A stretch of 64,000 nucleotides of DNA from Bradyrhizobiaceae bacterium PARB1 (GTDB taxonomy: Bacteria > Pseudomonadota > Alphaproteobacteria > Rhizobiales > Xanthobacteraceae): the NCBI GenBank assembly GCA_002256345.1, contig NKIY01000001.1, positions 1,008,194-1,072,193 of the forward strand, in the 5' to 3' direction. The position numbers and the translations under genes were made by a program. Below, piece after piece: positions 16,241-25,088 of the stretch. Under the pieces are notes generated by a model. The model was not told the DNA's origin. It saw only the letters and a program-made list of their open reading frames with translations, and did no database searches. How positions within the stretch are numbered: position 1 is the stretch's first letter; every line of letters starts with the position of its first letter.

Positions 16241-18586
16241 ATGTCGGATTGGACAGTAATTTCACAATCAGGGATCGTCCCTCAGCGTAGCGAGGGCGAA
16301 AATTATATCGATGTTTCAGAGACCTTTTGGGAGGCCGGCCGGTTTGTGGATTTGGGCGGAGCGCCGGCGAGGCGAGTGTCGGAACCTGCCTTCAGGCAGT
16401 GGAAGGGCGTGAACAGAATTAAATCGGAAAAACAGCGTGACGCAACCAGCCGGTCGGTCGTCGACACGACGGACCGTCCCGTACGTGGTAGCCGCCCCCG
16501 GGGCAAGAATGCGGCGACTGTGGAGTTGGACCCGCTGGCTCTCGGCCTGATGACGGCGCTCGCCGCTTCGCTGGCCACTGCATCGCCTGTGGCAGCCGCG
16601 CCCTCTCATGTGCCTGACGCTGGCGTACCGAGCGAGCAACCTGACGGACAGGTGCCGGTGGATGATACGCCGAAGGGTGATAATCCGGTTCAGTACCTGC
16701 GCGATGACGATCCGTCTATTACCGGCAGCGTGCAGCGCGACGACAGACAGGGGCAGCCGCTACCCGAAGCGTCGCGCCACCCGGTCGGATCGAGCACGCC
16801 GCCGGATGTCTGGCACAGCGGGGAGGCCCCGCTCGACAAATGGGGCCCCGCACCAATTACGCAGCGCGATACGCCGTTGAGCTCAACGGTCGTCGGCTTC
16901 AATGAAGAACATTCTTCGGCCTTCGATCCATTTGGATCTTTTGGCTTCTCACTCGCAGGCCGCGTCTCTTCGGAGACGGCAAATGGTAGTACCGCGACGC
17001 TGATCGTGACGGCGCCAGCCACTGATACGACCACCGTCATCGCGCCGCCAAGCGCTGCTCCCGTAGCCCGCAATGATGGCGACTATCTCGTCGTCGGCGG
17101 CCGACGGATTATCCAGGTTACGACACTGCTGGCTAATGACATGGCGTCGCCTGGCCTGCATCTGACCGTGGGCGATGTGTTCGATCCGCAACACGGCATC
17201 GTCACCTATGACGCAACCAGCCAAGCTGTCACCTTCACGGCAACTGCCGGTTATCGCGGCAATGCGAGCTTTGCCTATACCGTTGAGGACGACAAGGGGC
17301 GCAGCGCTCAAGCGACCGTGTCGCTGTTCGTTGTGCCCGACGAGACGCTGTTCGGCACCGTCACGCTTCCGGCGACGGACAGTGTCAATGATAACAATCC
17401 GGTCGAACTTGGTGTCCGGTTTGCCAGCGCGTCGGACGGCGTGATCACCGGCCTGCGATTCTACAAGGGGGCGGATAATACAGGCTTGCACACCGCAGAC
17501 CTGTGGGACAGCAACGGCAACCTGCTGGCGACGGCGACCTTCAGTGCCGAGACCGGCAACGGGTGGCAACAGGTGTCCTTCTCGGCTCCCGTGACAATCC
17601 AGGCCGGCGTCATCTATGTGGCCTCGTATCACACCAATGGCGTCTATTCGGCCGATGCCGGCTATTTCGCAAGCCCGGTGACGAACGGCGATCTTACTGG
17701 CATCGGTAGTGTCTATGCCTATGGCACCGGCAGCACATTCCCGACCAACAGCTACAACGCCAATAACTACTGGGTCGATGTTGTTTACAATAAGCCTCCG
17801 GCTGCGCCGGATCCGCAGGACGACGTGCTCGGTGCCATCAGCAGTGCGCATGCGGCATCCTTCGGGTCCTCACTGCTCCTCGCCAACGACCAGAATCCGG
17901 ATGGCATTCCATTCAATGTTACCGGTGCCAGCAACGCGCTGCATGGGACAGTGTCATTCGATCCGCTGACGCAGGCCGTGACATTCACACCGACGCAAGG
18001 ATATTCCGGGACCGCTGGCTTCTCATACACGGTGACCAACGACCTCGGCGTCTCGGCGACAGCGAACGCGAAACTCTGGATCGATGGCGCGCAGCCGGCC
18101 AGCTTCTATGATGCAACTGCAGTACCAGCGATCGTAAATGCCCACGACAACCAGTCCGTTGAACTCGGCTTCAAGTTCGAGAGCGCGACGGATGGCCAGG
18201 TGCTCGGTCTGCGCTTTTACAAGGGCGCTGACAATACCGGCACCCATGTCGGCAACCTTTGGAGCGCGACAGGCGACCTCCTGGCATCGGCGACTTTCAC
18301 CAATGAGACCGCCGATGGCTGGCAGAGCGTGTTGTTCTCGGCACCAGTCTCGCTTGCCGCGGGCGCCACCTATGTCGCGTCCTATCATTCCGACGGTAAC
18401 TACTCTGCCGATCCCGGTTACTTCGCCAGTGCGCACACCGATGGCGTGTTGGTCGCGCCGGCGAGCACAGCGGGCAGCGGCAACGGGCTCTACGCTTATG
18501 GCTCGTCGAGCCTGTTCCCGACCAATAGCTTCAACGCCACCGGCTACGGCGTCGATGTCTTATTCAAGGCTAATCTCACTGGCTAG
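16241..18586 (+). CDS. Candidate type I secreted protein with two cadherin-like and two DUF4082 domains
   Basis: A 781-aa protein with a modular layout. An acidic, low-complexity N-terminal region (1-270) contains a hydrophobic stretch at 98-120. A cadherin/Ig-like domain follows (about 275-364), then a DUF4082 unit (370-516), a second cadherin-like domain (527-613) and a second DUF4082 unit (620-776). The two DUF4082 units share phrases such as GLRFYKGADNTG, YVASYH and FPTNS(Y/F)NA, showing an internal duplication. DUF4082 is a beta-sandwich often attached to extracellular carbohydrate-active proteins. No Sec signal or RTX motif is evident. It begins the operon of an HlyB/HlyD-type exporter, so it is likely the exported substrate and may bind the polysaccharide. 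The substrate role is inferred. Confidence 0.75.
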   Translation: MSDWTVISQSGIVPQRSEGENYIDVSETFWEAGRFVDLGGAPARRVSEPAFRQWKGVNRIKSEKQRDATSRSVVDTTDRPVRGSRPRGKNAATVELDPLALGLMTALAASLATASPVAAAPSHVPDAGVPSEQPDGQVPVDDTPKGDNPVQYLRDDDPSITGSVQRDDRQGQPLPEASRHPVGSSTPPDVWHSGEAPLDKWGPAPITQRDTPLSSTVVGFNEEHSSAFDPFGSFGFSLAGRVSSETANGSTATLIVTAPATDTTTVIAPPSAAPVARNDGDYLVVGGRRIIQVTTLLANDMASPGLHLTVGDVFDPQHGIVTYDATSQAVTFTATAGYRGNASFAYTVEDDKGRSAQATVSLFVVPDETLFGTVTLPATDSVNDNNPVELGVRFASASDGVITGLRFYKGADNTGLHTADLWDSNGNLLATATFSAETGNGWQQVSFSAPVTIQAGVIYVASYHTNGVYSADAGYFASPVTNGDLTGIGSVYAYGTGSTFPTNSYNANNYWVDVVYNKPPAAPDPQDDVLGAISSAHAASFGSSLLLANDQNPDGIPFNVTGASNALHGTVSFDPLTQAVTFTPTQGYSGTAGFSYTVTNDLGVSATANAKLWIDGAQPASFYDATAVPAIVNAHDNQSVELGFKFESATDGQVLGLRFYKGADNTGTHVGNLWSATGDLLASATFTNETADGWQSVLFSAPVSLAAGATYVASYHSDGNYSADPGYFASAHTDGVLVAPASTAGSGNGLYAYGSSSLFPTNSFNATGYGVDVLFKANLTG

Positions 18587-18597
18587 GGAGAACCGCG

Positions 18598-18936
18598 ATG
18601 CATGCCGAAGTCTACACCGACGGCATAGATGAGATCACGGTAGGGGGCTCGATCGTTCGAGTCGACATCGTCAGTCTTTCACCGACCGAGCGGGATGCCA
18701 ATAACGCACCCAAGAAGGTCTTTTGCCAGCGCCTGATCTTTCCGATTGAGGCTTTCGCCAATTCGGTCGAGGTGATGCAGAACGCGCTGCAGGGCCTGGT
18801 CGATGCCGGCGTAGTGAAGCGTAATCAACCAAGACCGTCGTCCGATATCTCAATGCCGGTCACGAGCAACGTGGACACGACATCCTTGACCTCGAACGCG
18901 TCACGGAATCCAAATGCTTCATCAAATTTCCGCTAA
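18598..18936 (+). CDS. Small conserved-looking protein of a type I secretion operon, unknown function
   Basis: A 112-aa protein starting MHAEVYTDGIDEIT, with GGGAGAACCGCG before the ATG. Residues 1-65 look folded (alternating beta-strand pattern then an amphipathic helix, PIEAFANSVEVMQNALQGLV); the C-terminal 40 residues are Ser/Asn/Pro-rich and probably disordered. It follows the candidate substrate by 11 bases and overlaps the exporter ATPase start by 23 bases, so the three genes are co-translated. A chaperone or accessory role in export is plausible but has no direct support. I do not recognise the family with certainty. Confidence 0.65.
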   Translation: MHAEVYTDGIDEITVGGSIVRVDIVSLSPTERDANNAPKKVFCQRLIFPIEAFANSVEVMQNALQGLVDAGVVKRNQPRPSSDISMPVTSNVDTTSLTSNASRNPNASSNFR

Positions 18937-21133
18937 CGACGACGTCGAGCAGCCCCCTCAAGGGATCGCGGTGGAACCAGCGGACGACGAGCGCGACCAC
19001 GTGCAGACGGCTTTGTACTGTCTGGAATTCGTTGCCGCCCGCCACGGCATCGATCTCTCCGTGGAGCAATTGAAGCACGCTCATGCGGTCGACGGCACCG
19101 CGCTGTCGATCACGGCCGTGCAACGCATGGCCAAGGAGGCTGGACTACGCGCCAAGGCGGCCAAAATCGATTGGCTGGCCTTGCAGGAACTCGGCGAAGC
19201 GTTCCCTGCCATGGCTCAGCTTGCCAATGGCAATTGGGTCGTTGCCGCTGGTGTAAGCGGCGAGGTCGAGGATGGGCGCGTTATCGTTATCGATCCGCTC
19301 GCTGATCGGCGCGACGAGGTACTGCTCCTGAACGAAGAGCAGTTCTGCGCCAACTGGAATGGCGATGTGTTGCTTATCAAACGGGATCAGAAGCCCGTTT
19401 CAACCGAAACAGCCTTCGGTTTCCGCTGGTTCGTGCCCGAGCTGCTGCGCGAGCGGCGCCTGTTTATCGACGTGGCTGTAGCGGCCATCCTCCTCTACGG
19501 GCTTGGCCTCGTTGTTCCCATCTTCTTTCAGCTCGTCATCGACAAGGTGCTGGTGCATGAGAGCTTCACGACGCTCTATGTGCTCGCCGCCGGCGCGATA
19601 GCGGCCCTTGTCTTCGACGCAATCTTCAGCTTCCTGCGCCGTTATCTGATGCTATATGCGACCAATAAGGTCGACATTCGCGTAGCGACCAAGACCTTCG
19701 GCCATCTGCTCGGCCTGCCGGTAACCTTTTTCGAGCACATTTCCGCTGGCGTCCTGGTCAAGCACATGCAGCAAGCGGCCCGCATCCGTGAGTTCCTCAC
19801 CGGGCGGCTGTTCCTCACTTTCCTTGATGCATTATCGCTGCTCGTCTTCATCCCCGTCCTTGCGATGTACAGCATCAAGCTGACAGCAGTGGTGCTTGGC
19901 TTCACGGTCCTTAGCGGCACGATCGTCGTACTGTTGATGGGGCCATTTCGTCGCCGCCTGTTGAGTCTGTACCAGGCGGAAGCCGCACGGCAGGCACTGC
20001 TGGTCGAGACGGTGCATGGCATGCGCACGGTCAAGTCGCTGGCCATGGAACCGCTGCAGCGCAAGGTCTGGGATGATTGTTGCGCCCAGTCCGTATCGAT
20101 GCGCTTCAATGTGGAAAAGATCTCAGCTGGCGCTCAGTCGATTACTGGCTTTCTCGAAAAGGTGATGACGCTGGGCATCATCGGGCTTGGCGCGCTGGAC
20201 GTTTTCAGCGGCGAGCTCACCATCGGCGCGCTCGTGGCCTTCAACATGCTCGCTAGCCGGGTGTCAGGACCATTGGTGCAGATGGTCACCATGGTGCACG
20301 AATATCAGGAAGTCGCGCTCGCGGTCAGAATGCTCGGCGAGGTGATGAACCAGGCGCCGGAGCGCGAGGCATTGCGCAGCGGACTCCGGCCGGACATTCG
20401 CGGTGCCATCGAGTTCGAGGGCGTTTCGTTCCGCTATGGTCCCGAGGGGGCTGCGGCGCTCAACGATGTATCCTTCTCTATCGAACCGGGCCAGGTGTTT
20501 GGTATCGTCGGACGTAGCGGTTCCGGCAAAACGACATTGACGCGCCTGATATCGGGTCTCTATCCCGTGCAGCAGGGATTGGTGCGTATCGACGGCTATG
20601 ATGCGCGGGAAGTGGATCTCGTCCATCTCCGCAAGAAGCTCGGGGTCGTCCTGCAGGACAGCTTCCTGTTCCGTGGCACTATCCGGGAGAACATCGCCCG
20701 CGTGAAACGCGACGCGACCTTCGCCGAAGTCGTGCAGGCGGCGCAGCTCGCTGGTGCGGATGATTTTATACAGCGGCTTCCGCGCGGTTATGACACGTTG
20801 CTGGAGGAGGGCGCCTCCAATCTGTCAGGCGGGCAGAAACAGCGCCTCGCCATCGCCCGCGCGCTGATTGTCAATCCGCGAATTCTCATCCTCGATGAAG
20901 CCACCAGTGCGCTCGATGCCGAAAGCGAAACGATTATCCGCCGTAATCTGCGCCGTATTGCAGCCGGGCGCACGGTGATCATTGTCTCGCACCGGTTGTC
21001 GATGCTGGCTGACGCCGATTCTATCCTCGTGATCGATGGCGGCCGGATCGTCGATGTCGGCCGACACGATAAGCTCATCGCGAAGTGCAGCATCTATCGC
21101 CATCTCTGGGGCCAACAGACGAGGGCGGCCTGA
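18914..21133 (+). CDS. Type I secretion ABC transporter, HlyB type with degenerate C39-like domain
   Basis: A 739-aa exporter. Residues about 28-155 form a C39 peptidase-like domain in which the catalytic Cys position is Thr (TALYCLEFVAARHG replaces the usual ECGxACL context). This matches the non-proteolytic CLD of HlyB that docks the substrate. Membrane segments run from about 180 to 460. The ATPase domain has Walker A GRSGSGKTT near 532-540, signature LSGGQKQRLAIARAL near 637-651 and Walker B ILILDEATSALD. It energises one-step export across both membranes with the HlyD-like adaptor downstream and an outer-membrane TolC protein not encoded here. Translation overlaps the preceding small gene. 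Confidence 0.9.
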   Translation: MLHQISANDDVEQPPQGIAVEPADDERDHVQTALYCLEFVAARHGIDLSVEQLKHAHAVDGTALSITAVQRMAKEAGLRAKAAKIDWLALQELGEAFPAMAQLANGNWVVAAGVSGEVEDGRVIVIDPLADRRDEVLLLNEEQFCANWNGDVLLIKRDQKPVSTETAFGFRWFVPELLRERRLFIDVAVAAILLYGLGLVVPIFFQLVIDKVLVHESFTTLYVLAAGAIAALVFDAIFSFLRRYLMLYATNKVDIRVATKTFGHLLGLPVTFFEHISAGVLVKHMQQAARIREFLTGRLFLTFLDALSLLVFIPVLAMYSIKLTAVVLGFTVLSGTIVVLLMGPFRRRLLSLYQAEAARQALLVETVHGMRTVKSLAMEPLQRKVWDDCCAQSVSMRFNVEKISAGAQSITGFLEKVMTLGIIGLGALDVFSGELTIGALVAFNMLASRVSGPLVQMVTMVHEYQEVALAVRMLGEVMNQAPEREALRSGLRPDIRGAIEFEGVSFRYGPEGAAALNDVSFSIEPGQVFGIVGRSGSGKTTLTRLISGLYPVQQGLVRIDGYDAREVDLVHLRKKLGVVLQDSFLFRGTIRENIARVKRDATFAEVVQAAQLAGADDFIQRLPRGYDTLLEEGASNLSGGQKQRLAIARALIVNPRILILDEATSALDAESETIIRRNLRRIAAGRTVIIVSHRLSMLADADSILVIDGGRIVDVGRHDKLIAKCSIYRHLWGQQTRAA

Positions 21134-21135
21134 TC

Positions 21136-22560
21136 ATGAACCCTGACGAGCGAGAAAATTCCGCTGGCGCGAGCGACAACAGTGTCGGCAAGATTGAGCG
21201 GCGCAAGCGCCCGTTAACCGCGGCGCGGACGCGCCGGCTGGACGTCGTACGCGAATTTCAGTCTGATGCGGTAGAGATCGAAGAAAGAACACCGCCGAGC
21301 GTCGCCCGGCTGACGCTTTATTGCGTGGTTGCGCTGATCTTCGCTGCGATCCTTTGGGCCTCGTTGTCCAAGGTGGATACAATCGTTACGGCGCAGGGCA
21401 AGCTGACGACGACCCAATCCAATCTGGTGCTGCAACCGCTCGAGACTTCGGTAATCCGGCAAATGCATGCGCGGCCCGGCGATGTGGTCAAGAAAGGTGA
21501 TCCGCTGGCGACGCTCGATCCAACTTTCTCACAGGCCGATCTGGACCAGTTGCGCGTCAAAGTCGCTGCTTTCGATGCGGCCATAGAACGCCTTCGGGCG
21601 GAACTCGATAGGCGCGACTACGTGCTGTCAGATCCGAATAACCCCGATGCGATCCTACAAGGCAAGCTGTTTGCACAGCGCAAATCATTCTACTCGACAC
21701 AACTCACGACCTTCGACGCACAGATCGCGAGCGCGAAAGCCAATCTGAAAACCGGGCAGGACGAAGAGCGAGTGCTGGTGCAGCGCCTCGAAACATTGAA
21801 GTCGATCGAAGCCATGCGCACCGCACTGATGGACAAGGAGGTCGGTTCGCGGCTCAACTTCCTACTGTCGCAGGATGCGCGTCTCGAGGTCGAAAGCAAC
21901 CTTTCGCGTACGCGGGGTAACGAGGTTGATGCTACGCACAAGATCGAGAAGGCTGCTGGCGATCGTCAGGTCTTCATCGAAGACTTTCGCCGCACCACCT
22001 ATCAAGAACTGGTGGAGACCTTGGCCAAGCGGAGCGGCGCGGCCGAAGACATGAAGAAGGCAGAGTTGCGCCGCCAGCTCATCGTCCTCACCGCCCCCGC
22101 TGACGCGGTCGTTCTAGAGGTCGCCAACCGCACCGTTGGATCGGTCGTGAAGGAGGCGGAGACGCTGTTCGTCCTCGTGCCGCGCAATGTGCCGCTGCAG
22201 GCCGAGGTCAATGTCGAAGGCCGCGATATCGGCCAAATCACCGTTCAGCAATCGGTTCGTCTCAAGTTCGAGGCATTCCCGTTCCAGAAGTACGGAACAG
22301 GCTCGGGCGTCGTTCGCGTCGTTAGTGACGACGCGTTCAATCCCGAGCCCAAGACGGATACGGCACGCCGCAATCCCGCGCCATACTATCGTGTTTTGGT
22401 GGACGTGACCGACAGCAAACTGCGCATTCCGTCCGGTCACGTACAACTCATTCCAGGTATGGCAGTGACCGCAGAGCTGAAAGTCGGCCAACGTAGCGTG
22501 ATGTCCTATTTCCTTTATCCGCTTGTCCGCGGCCTCGACGAGAGCATCCGCGAGTACTGA
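21136..22560 (+). CDS. Type I secretion membrane-fusion protein, HlyD family
   Basis: The start at ATG 21136 (MNPDERENS) is preferred because an upstream in-frame start would overlap the exporter coding end and GAGGGCGG lies about 8-10 bases before it. The 474-aa protein has a basic cytoplasmic N-terminus and one membrane helix around residues 65-84. It has a barrel-sandwich half-motif (VVKKGDPLATLDPT), a long coiled-coil hairpin (about 140-310), the returning lipoyl half (LTAPADAVVLEVANRTVGSVV) and the conserved C-terminal RxSGHVQLIPGMAVTAEL-type segment. It bridges the ABC exporter to TolC. It lies 2 bases after the exporter stop, in the same operon. Confidence 0.9.
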   Translation: MNPDERENSAGASDNSVGKIERRKRPLTAARTRRLDVVREFQSDAVEIEERTPPSVARLTLYCVVALIFAAILWASLSKVDTIVTAQGKLTTTQSNLVLQPLETSVIRQMHARPGDVVKKGDPLATLDPTFSQADLDQLRVKVAAFDAAIERLRAELDRRDYVLSDPNNPDAILQGKLFAQRKSFYSTQLTTFDAQIASAKANLKTGQDEERVLVQRLETLKSIEAMRTALMDKEVGSRLNFLLSQDARLEVESNLSRTRGNEVDATHKIEKAAGDRQVFIEDFRRTTYQELVETLAKRSGAAEDMKKAELRRQLIVLTAPADAVVLEVANRTVGSVVKEAETLFVLVPRNVPLQAEVNVEGRDIGQITVQQSVRLKFEAFPFQKYGTGSGVVRVVSDDAFNPEPKTDTARRNPAPYYRVLVDVTDSKLRIPSGHVQLIPGMAVTAELKVGQRSVMSYFLYPLVRGLDESIREY

Positions 22561-22572
22561 GCGAGGGGCGCC

Positions 22573-23739
22573 ATGAGCAACGCAAGCAGCCGGGATGAAG
22601 TGTCGGGAAGGGTGGTCGGTGCAGGCCAGACTGCGGCAAATTCTCCGCTGATCAACTACGCGCTCGGTGGTTTGCAGAGATTCTGGCTCTCCGACCTCGA
22701 ACGATGGTCGCATGTCTATCACCTCGATGGGCGAGTGAATCCTAACGATTCTATCTCCCATCGCGACGTCGTTCAGACGCTGCATGTGCTGCTTGGTATG
22801 TCGCGTATCCGCACAGTGCCACGCGCGATCGATATTCCCTATGTTTTCCGGACCAATGCCGAACAGCTCACGCGGTTGCCGGTGCCCAAACACACATTCG
22901 GCCTAGCGGTGTGGGTGGCGGCGAGGCTGAAACTGGATCTCCCATTCGGCGTATCCAAGATGATCCGGCACTTGCTGGAAGGCCGAGAAAACTGGACCCG
23001 CCTCAGGGGGCAGGATATTGGCTTGCTGCTGACGGGAATCGTCGCGCAGGCCATGGAGGGGCGGACCGAGTTCATCCACCACGCTGCTCCGCTTGCCAAC
23101 TATCTGAGCGAATCCTTCGCGACGGAGACCGGACTGTTTTGCGATAGCGCAACGGGTTATCTCCGCCGTTTCGCAACTTTCACGACCCAAGTCTATCTCG
23201 CTATCGCCTGCTACAGCTATGGCGAATATGCCGGGGATCTCGAGATGATTCATCTCGGCAATGCCTGCGCGCTCAGGCTGATCGAGCTGCAGGGACCGCA
23301 GGGCGAATGGCCATGGCTATTTGATGCCGAGCGCGGTGAAGTGATCGATTTCTATGAAGTACGTTCGGCCCATCAATACGGCATGGCGCCAGCGTTGCTC
23401 GAGTTCGCCGAGCGCCACAATGTGGACGGGGCGTCTGAAGCGTTGATACGCGGTTTCATCTGGAACTTCGGCGAAAACCAGCTGCGCCGCTCGATGTTGA
23501 TACCCTCTCTGCAGATGAGTTACGGCGCGCAAACGCGGCAAAGCGATATGCGTGGAAGGATTTGGCGTTTGGGCGGGGCCCATCTCGGTCGCAAGGCACG
23601 ACTGACCTCGCCTGCGAAGCTGACCATCAGAAAGGAATGCAGGAGCCACGAACTTGGCTGGATTCTCTGGTCGTTTGGCGAGCGTCGCGACCTACCACAA
23701 ATTACTCATAACCTGTTCTTCAGCAGTGCACTACGCTGA
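22573..23739 (+). CDS. Unknown all-helical (alpha/alpha-toroid-like) protein in the type I secretion operon
   Basis: A 388-aa soluble protein without signal peptide, beginning MSNASSRDEVSG 12 bases after the HlyD stop with GCGAGGGGCGCC before the ATG. It is built of repeating amphipathic helices, and contains GPQGEWPWLFDAERGEVIDFYEVRSAHQYG (here residues about 236-265, cited in part: QGEWPWLF, FYEVRSAHQYG). Gly-Glu-Trp-Pro-Trp and aromatic/acidic turns of this kind occur in six-hairpin glycosidases and related sugar epimerases. This suggests an enzyme acting on a sugar or glycan, but the catalytic residues cannot be assigned. Co-transcription with an exporter and position in the polysaccharide island fit a glycan-related job. 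I do not recognise a named family. Confidence 0.6.
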   Translation: MSNASSRDEVSGRVVGAGQTAANSPLINYALGGLQRFWLSDLERWSHVYHLDGRVNPNDSISHRDVVQTLHVLLGMSRIRTVPRAIDIPYVFRTNAEQLTRLPVPKHTFGLAVWVAARLKLDLPFGVSKMIRHLLEGRENWTRLRGQDIGLLLTGIVAQAMEGRTEFIHHAAPLANYLSESFATETGLFCDSATGYLRRFATFTTQVYLAIACYSYGEYAGDLEMIHLGNACALRLIELQGPQGEWPWLFDAERGEVIDFYEVRSAHQYGMAPALLEFAERHNVDGASEALIRGFIWNFGENQLRRSMLIPSLQMSYGAQTRQSDMRGRIWRLGGAHLGRKARLTSPAKLTIRKECRSHELGWILWSFGERRDLPQITHNLFFSSALR

Positions 23740-23980
23740 GCGCGCGAGGCTTGGTGGTGTGACGAAGAGCGCCGTCTCCCGTAGACCTGCGAAAGGCCGA
23801 CGAGCGGTGACAGGATTGCGTTGCGGGAGTAATAGGTCGTAGTGCCCACCCCTCAGATGCAGAAAAGGCATCGCTAATTAATCGCATTTAATTAATTAAA
23901 AATATCGCGTCGAAACTTGTTTATATTATTTTAATTATATATAACGTTCATGTTAATTGGCCGAAGAAGGTATTTATCTC
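23740..23980. other. Intergenic segment, AT-rich in its right half
   Basis: About 240 bases. From about 23876 onward the DNA is nearly all A/T (TTTAATTAATTAAAAATATC and similar) and probably contains the promoter of the following sugar-modification operon. GAAGAAGG near 23963 may serve as ribosome binding site for the next gene. No terminator hairpin was seen. Confidence 0.4.
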
Positions 23981-25039
23981 ATGACACAGAGTCGCATTGG
24001 GATTGGCGTCGTTGGATACGGTTATTGGGGGCCGAATCTCGTTCGCAACTTCGTCAGCAACCCGAGCGTCCATCTGGTCGCCATCGCCGACCGCGATCCG
24101 GCAAAGCTCTTGGCGAGCAGGCATCTTTACCCCGGCGTGGCCGTGACGGATTCCTTTGAAAAGCTCCTCGATAATCCCGCCATTGATGCGATCGCGATCG
24201 CGACGCCCGTGCGCACCCATTATGAGCTGGCATTGGCGGCGCTCAAGGCCGGCAAACACGTGCTGGTGGAGAAGCCGCTGGCGCCCAGCGCCGATCAAGT
24301 TCGTCATCTCATCGATGAGGCGGATCGTCGTAACCTAACGCTAATGGTCGACCACACCTTCCTTTATACGCCTGCTGTACAGAAGATTCGCGAGCTGATC
24401 ACCAAAGGAGAACTCGGCGAGGTTTACTATTATGATAGCACGCGCTCGAGCCTCGGTCTGTTCCAGAGCGACGTCAACGTCATCTGGGATCTCGCGGTCC
24501 ACGACATTTCCATCATCCAGTACATTATGGACGAAACTCCGGTCGCGGTTTCGGCGACGGGATCGTGTCACGTGACTGGATCACCAGAGAACATGGCGCA
24601 TATCACTCTGTTCTTTGAAAGTAAGTGCGTTGCCCATGTAAGCGTTAACTGGTTGTCGCCAGTCAAGGTGCGCCAGACCTTTATCGGCGGCAACAAGAAA
24701 ATGATCGTCTATGACGATCTGGAGCCAACTGAAAAGATCAAGCTCTACGACAAGGGCATCACCCTGGATGTGCTGCCCGAAAACGCGCATCAGTTCCGCA
24801 TCGGCTATCGCGCGGGCGACATGTGGGCGCCAAATATCTCCACCAAAGAGGCGCTGCAAACCGAACTCGAACATTTCATCGATTGTGTGCGGACCGGCGC
24901 ACCCCCTGTCTCCAACGGCTTTTCGGGGCTGCGCGTGATCGAGGTGCTGGAGGCCGCGTCGCGCTCGATCGCCGATCACGGCAAGCCGGTCTCGTTAAAG
25001 GAACCAGCGCGGACGACGGAAGAGGCTCGCGTCGCCTGA
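23981..25039 (+). CDS. Gfo/Idh/MocA-family NAD(P)-dependent sugar dehydrogenase (WlbA/WbpB-like)
   Basis: Starting at ATG 23981 (a TTG at 23957 is possible but unlikely) the protein has 352 aa, beginning MTQSRIGIGVVGYGYWGPN with the Rossmann GxGxxG. The conserved EKPLAPS (Lys near residue 98) and a C-terminal substrate-binding alpha/beta domain follow. Members oxidise a sugar hydroxyl, such as the C3 of UDP-GlcNAc-uronic acid in WlbA/WbpB. An acetyltransferase and a PLP aminotransferase follow in the same direction with a flippase gene between, forming the set needed to make a 3-acetamido sugar. The exact nucleotide sugar is not readable; no UDP-sugar 6-dehydrogenase is in the window. Confidence 0.8.
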   Translation: MTQSRIGIGVVGYGYWGPNLVRNFVSNPSVHLVAIADRDPAKLLASRHLYPGVAVTDSFEKLLDNPAIDAIAIATPVRTHYELALAALKAGKHVLVEKPLAPSADQVRHLIDEADRRNLTLMVDHTFLYTPAVQKIRELITKGELGEVYYYDSTRSSLGLFQSDVNVIWDLAVHDISIIQYIMDETPVAVSATGSCHVTGSPENMAHITLFFESKCVAHVSVNWLSPVKVRQTFIGGNKKMIVYDDLEPTEKIKLYDKGITLDVLPENAHQFRIGYRAGDMWAPNISTKEALQTELEHFIDCVRTGAPPVSNGFSGLRVIEVLEAASRSIADHGKPVSLKEPARTTEEARVA

Positions 25040-25088
25040 CGCTTCGGGAGCGTAGACCTAGTCTGTTGGAAGCCGCAATGGAAGCGCA

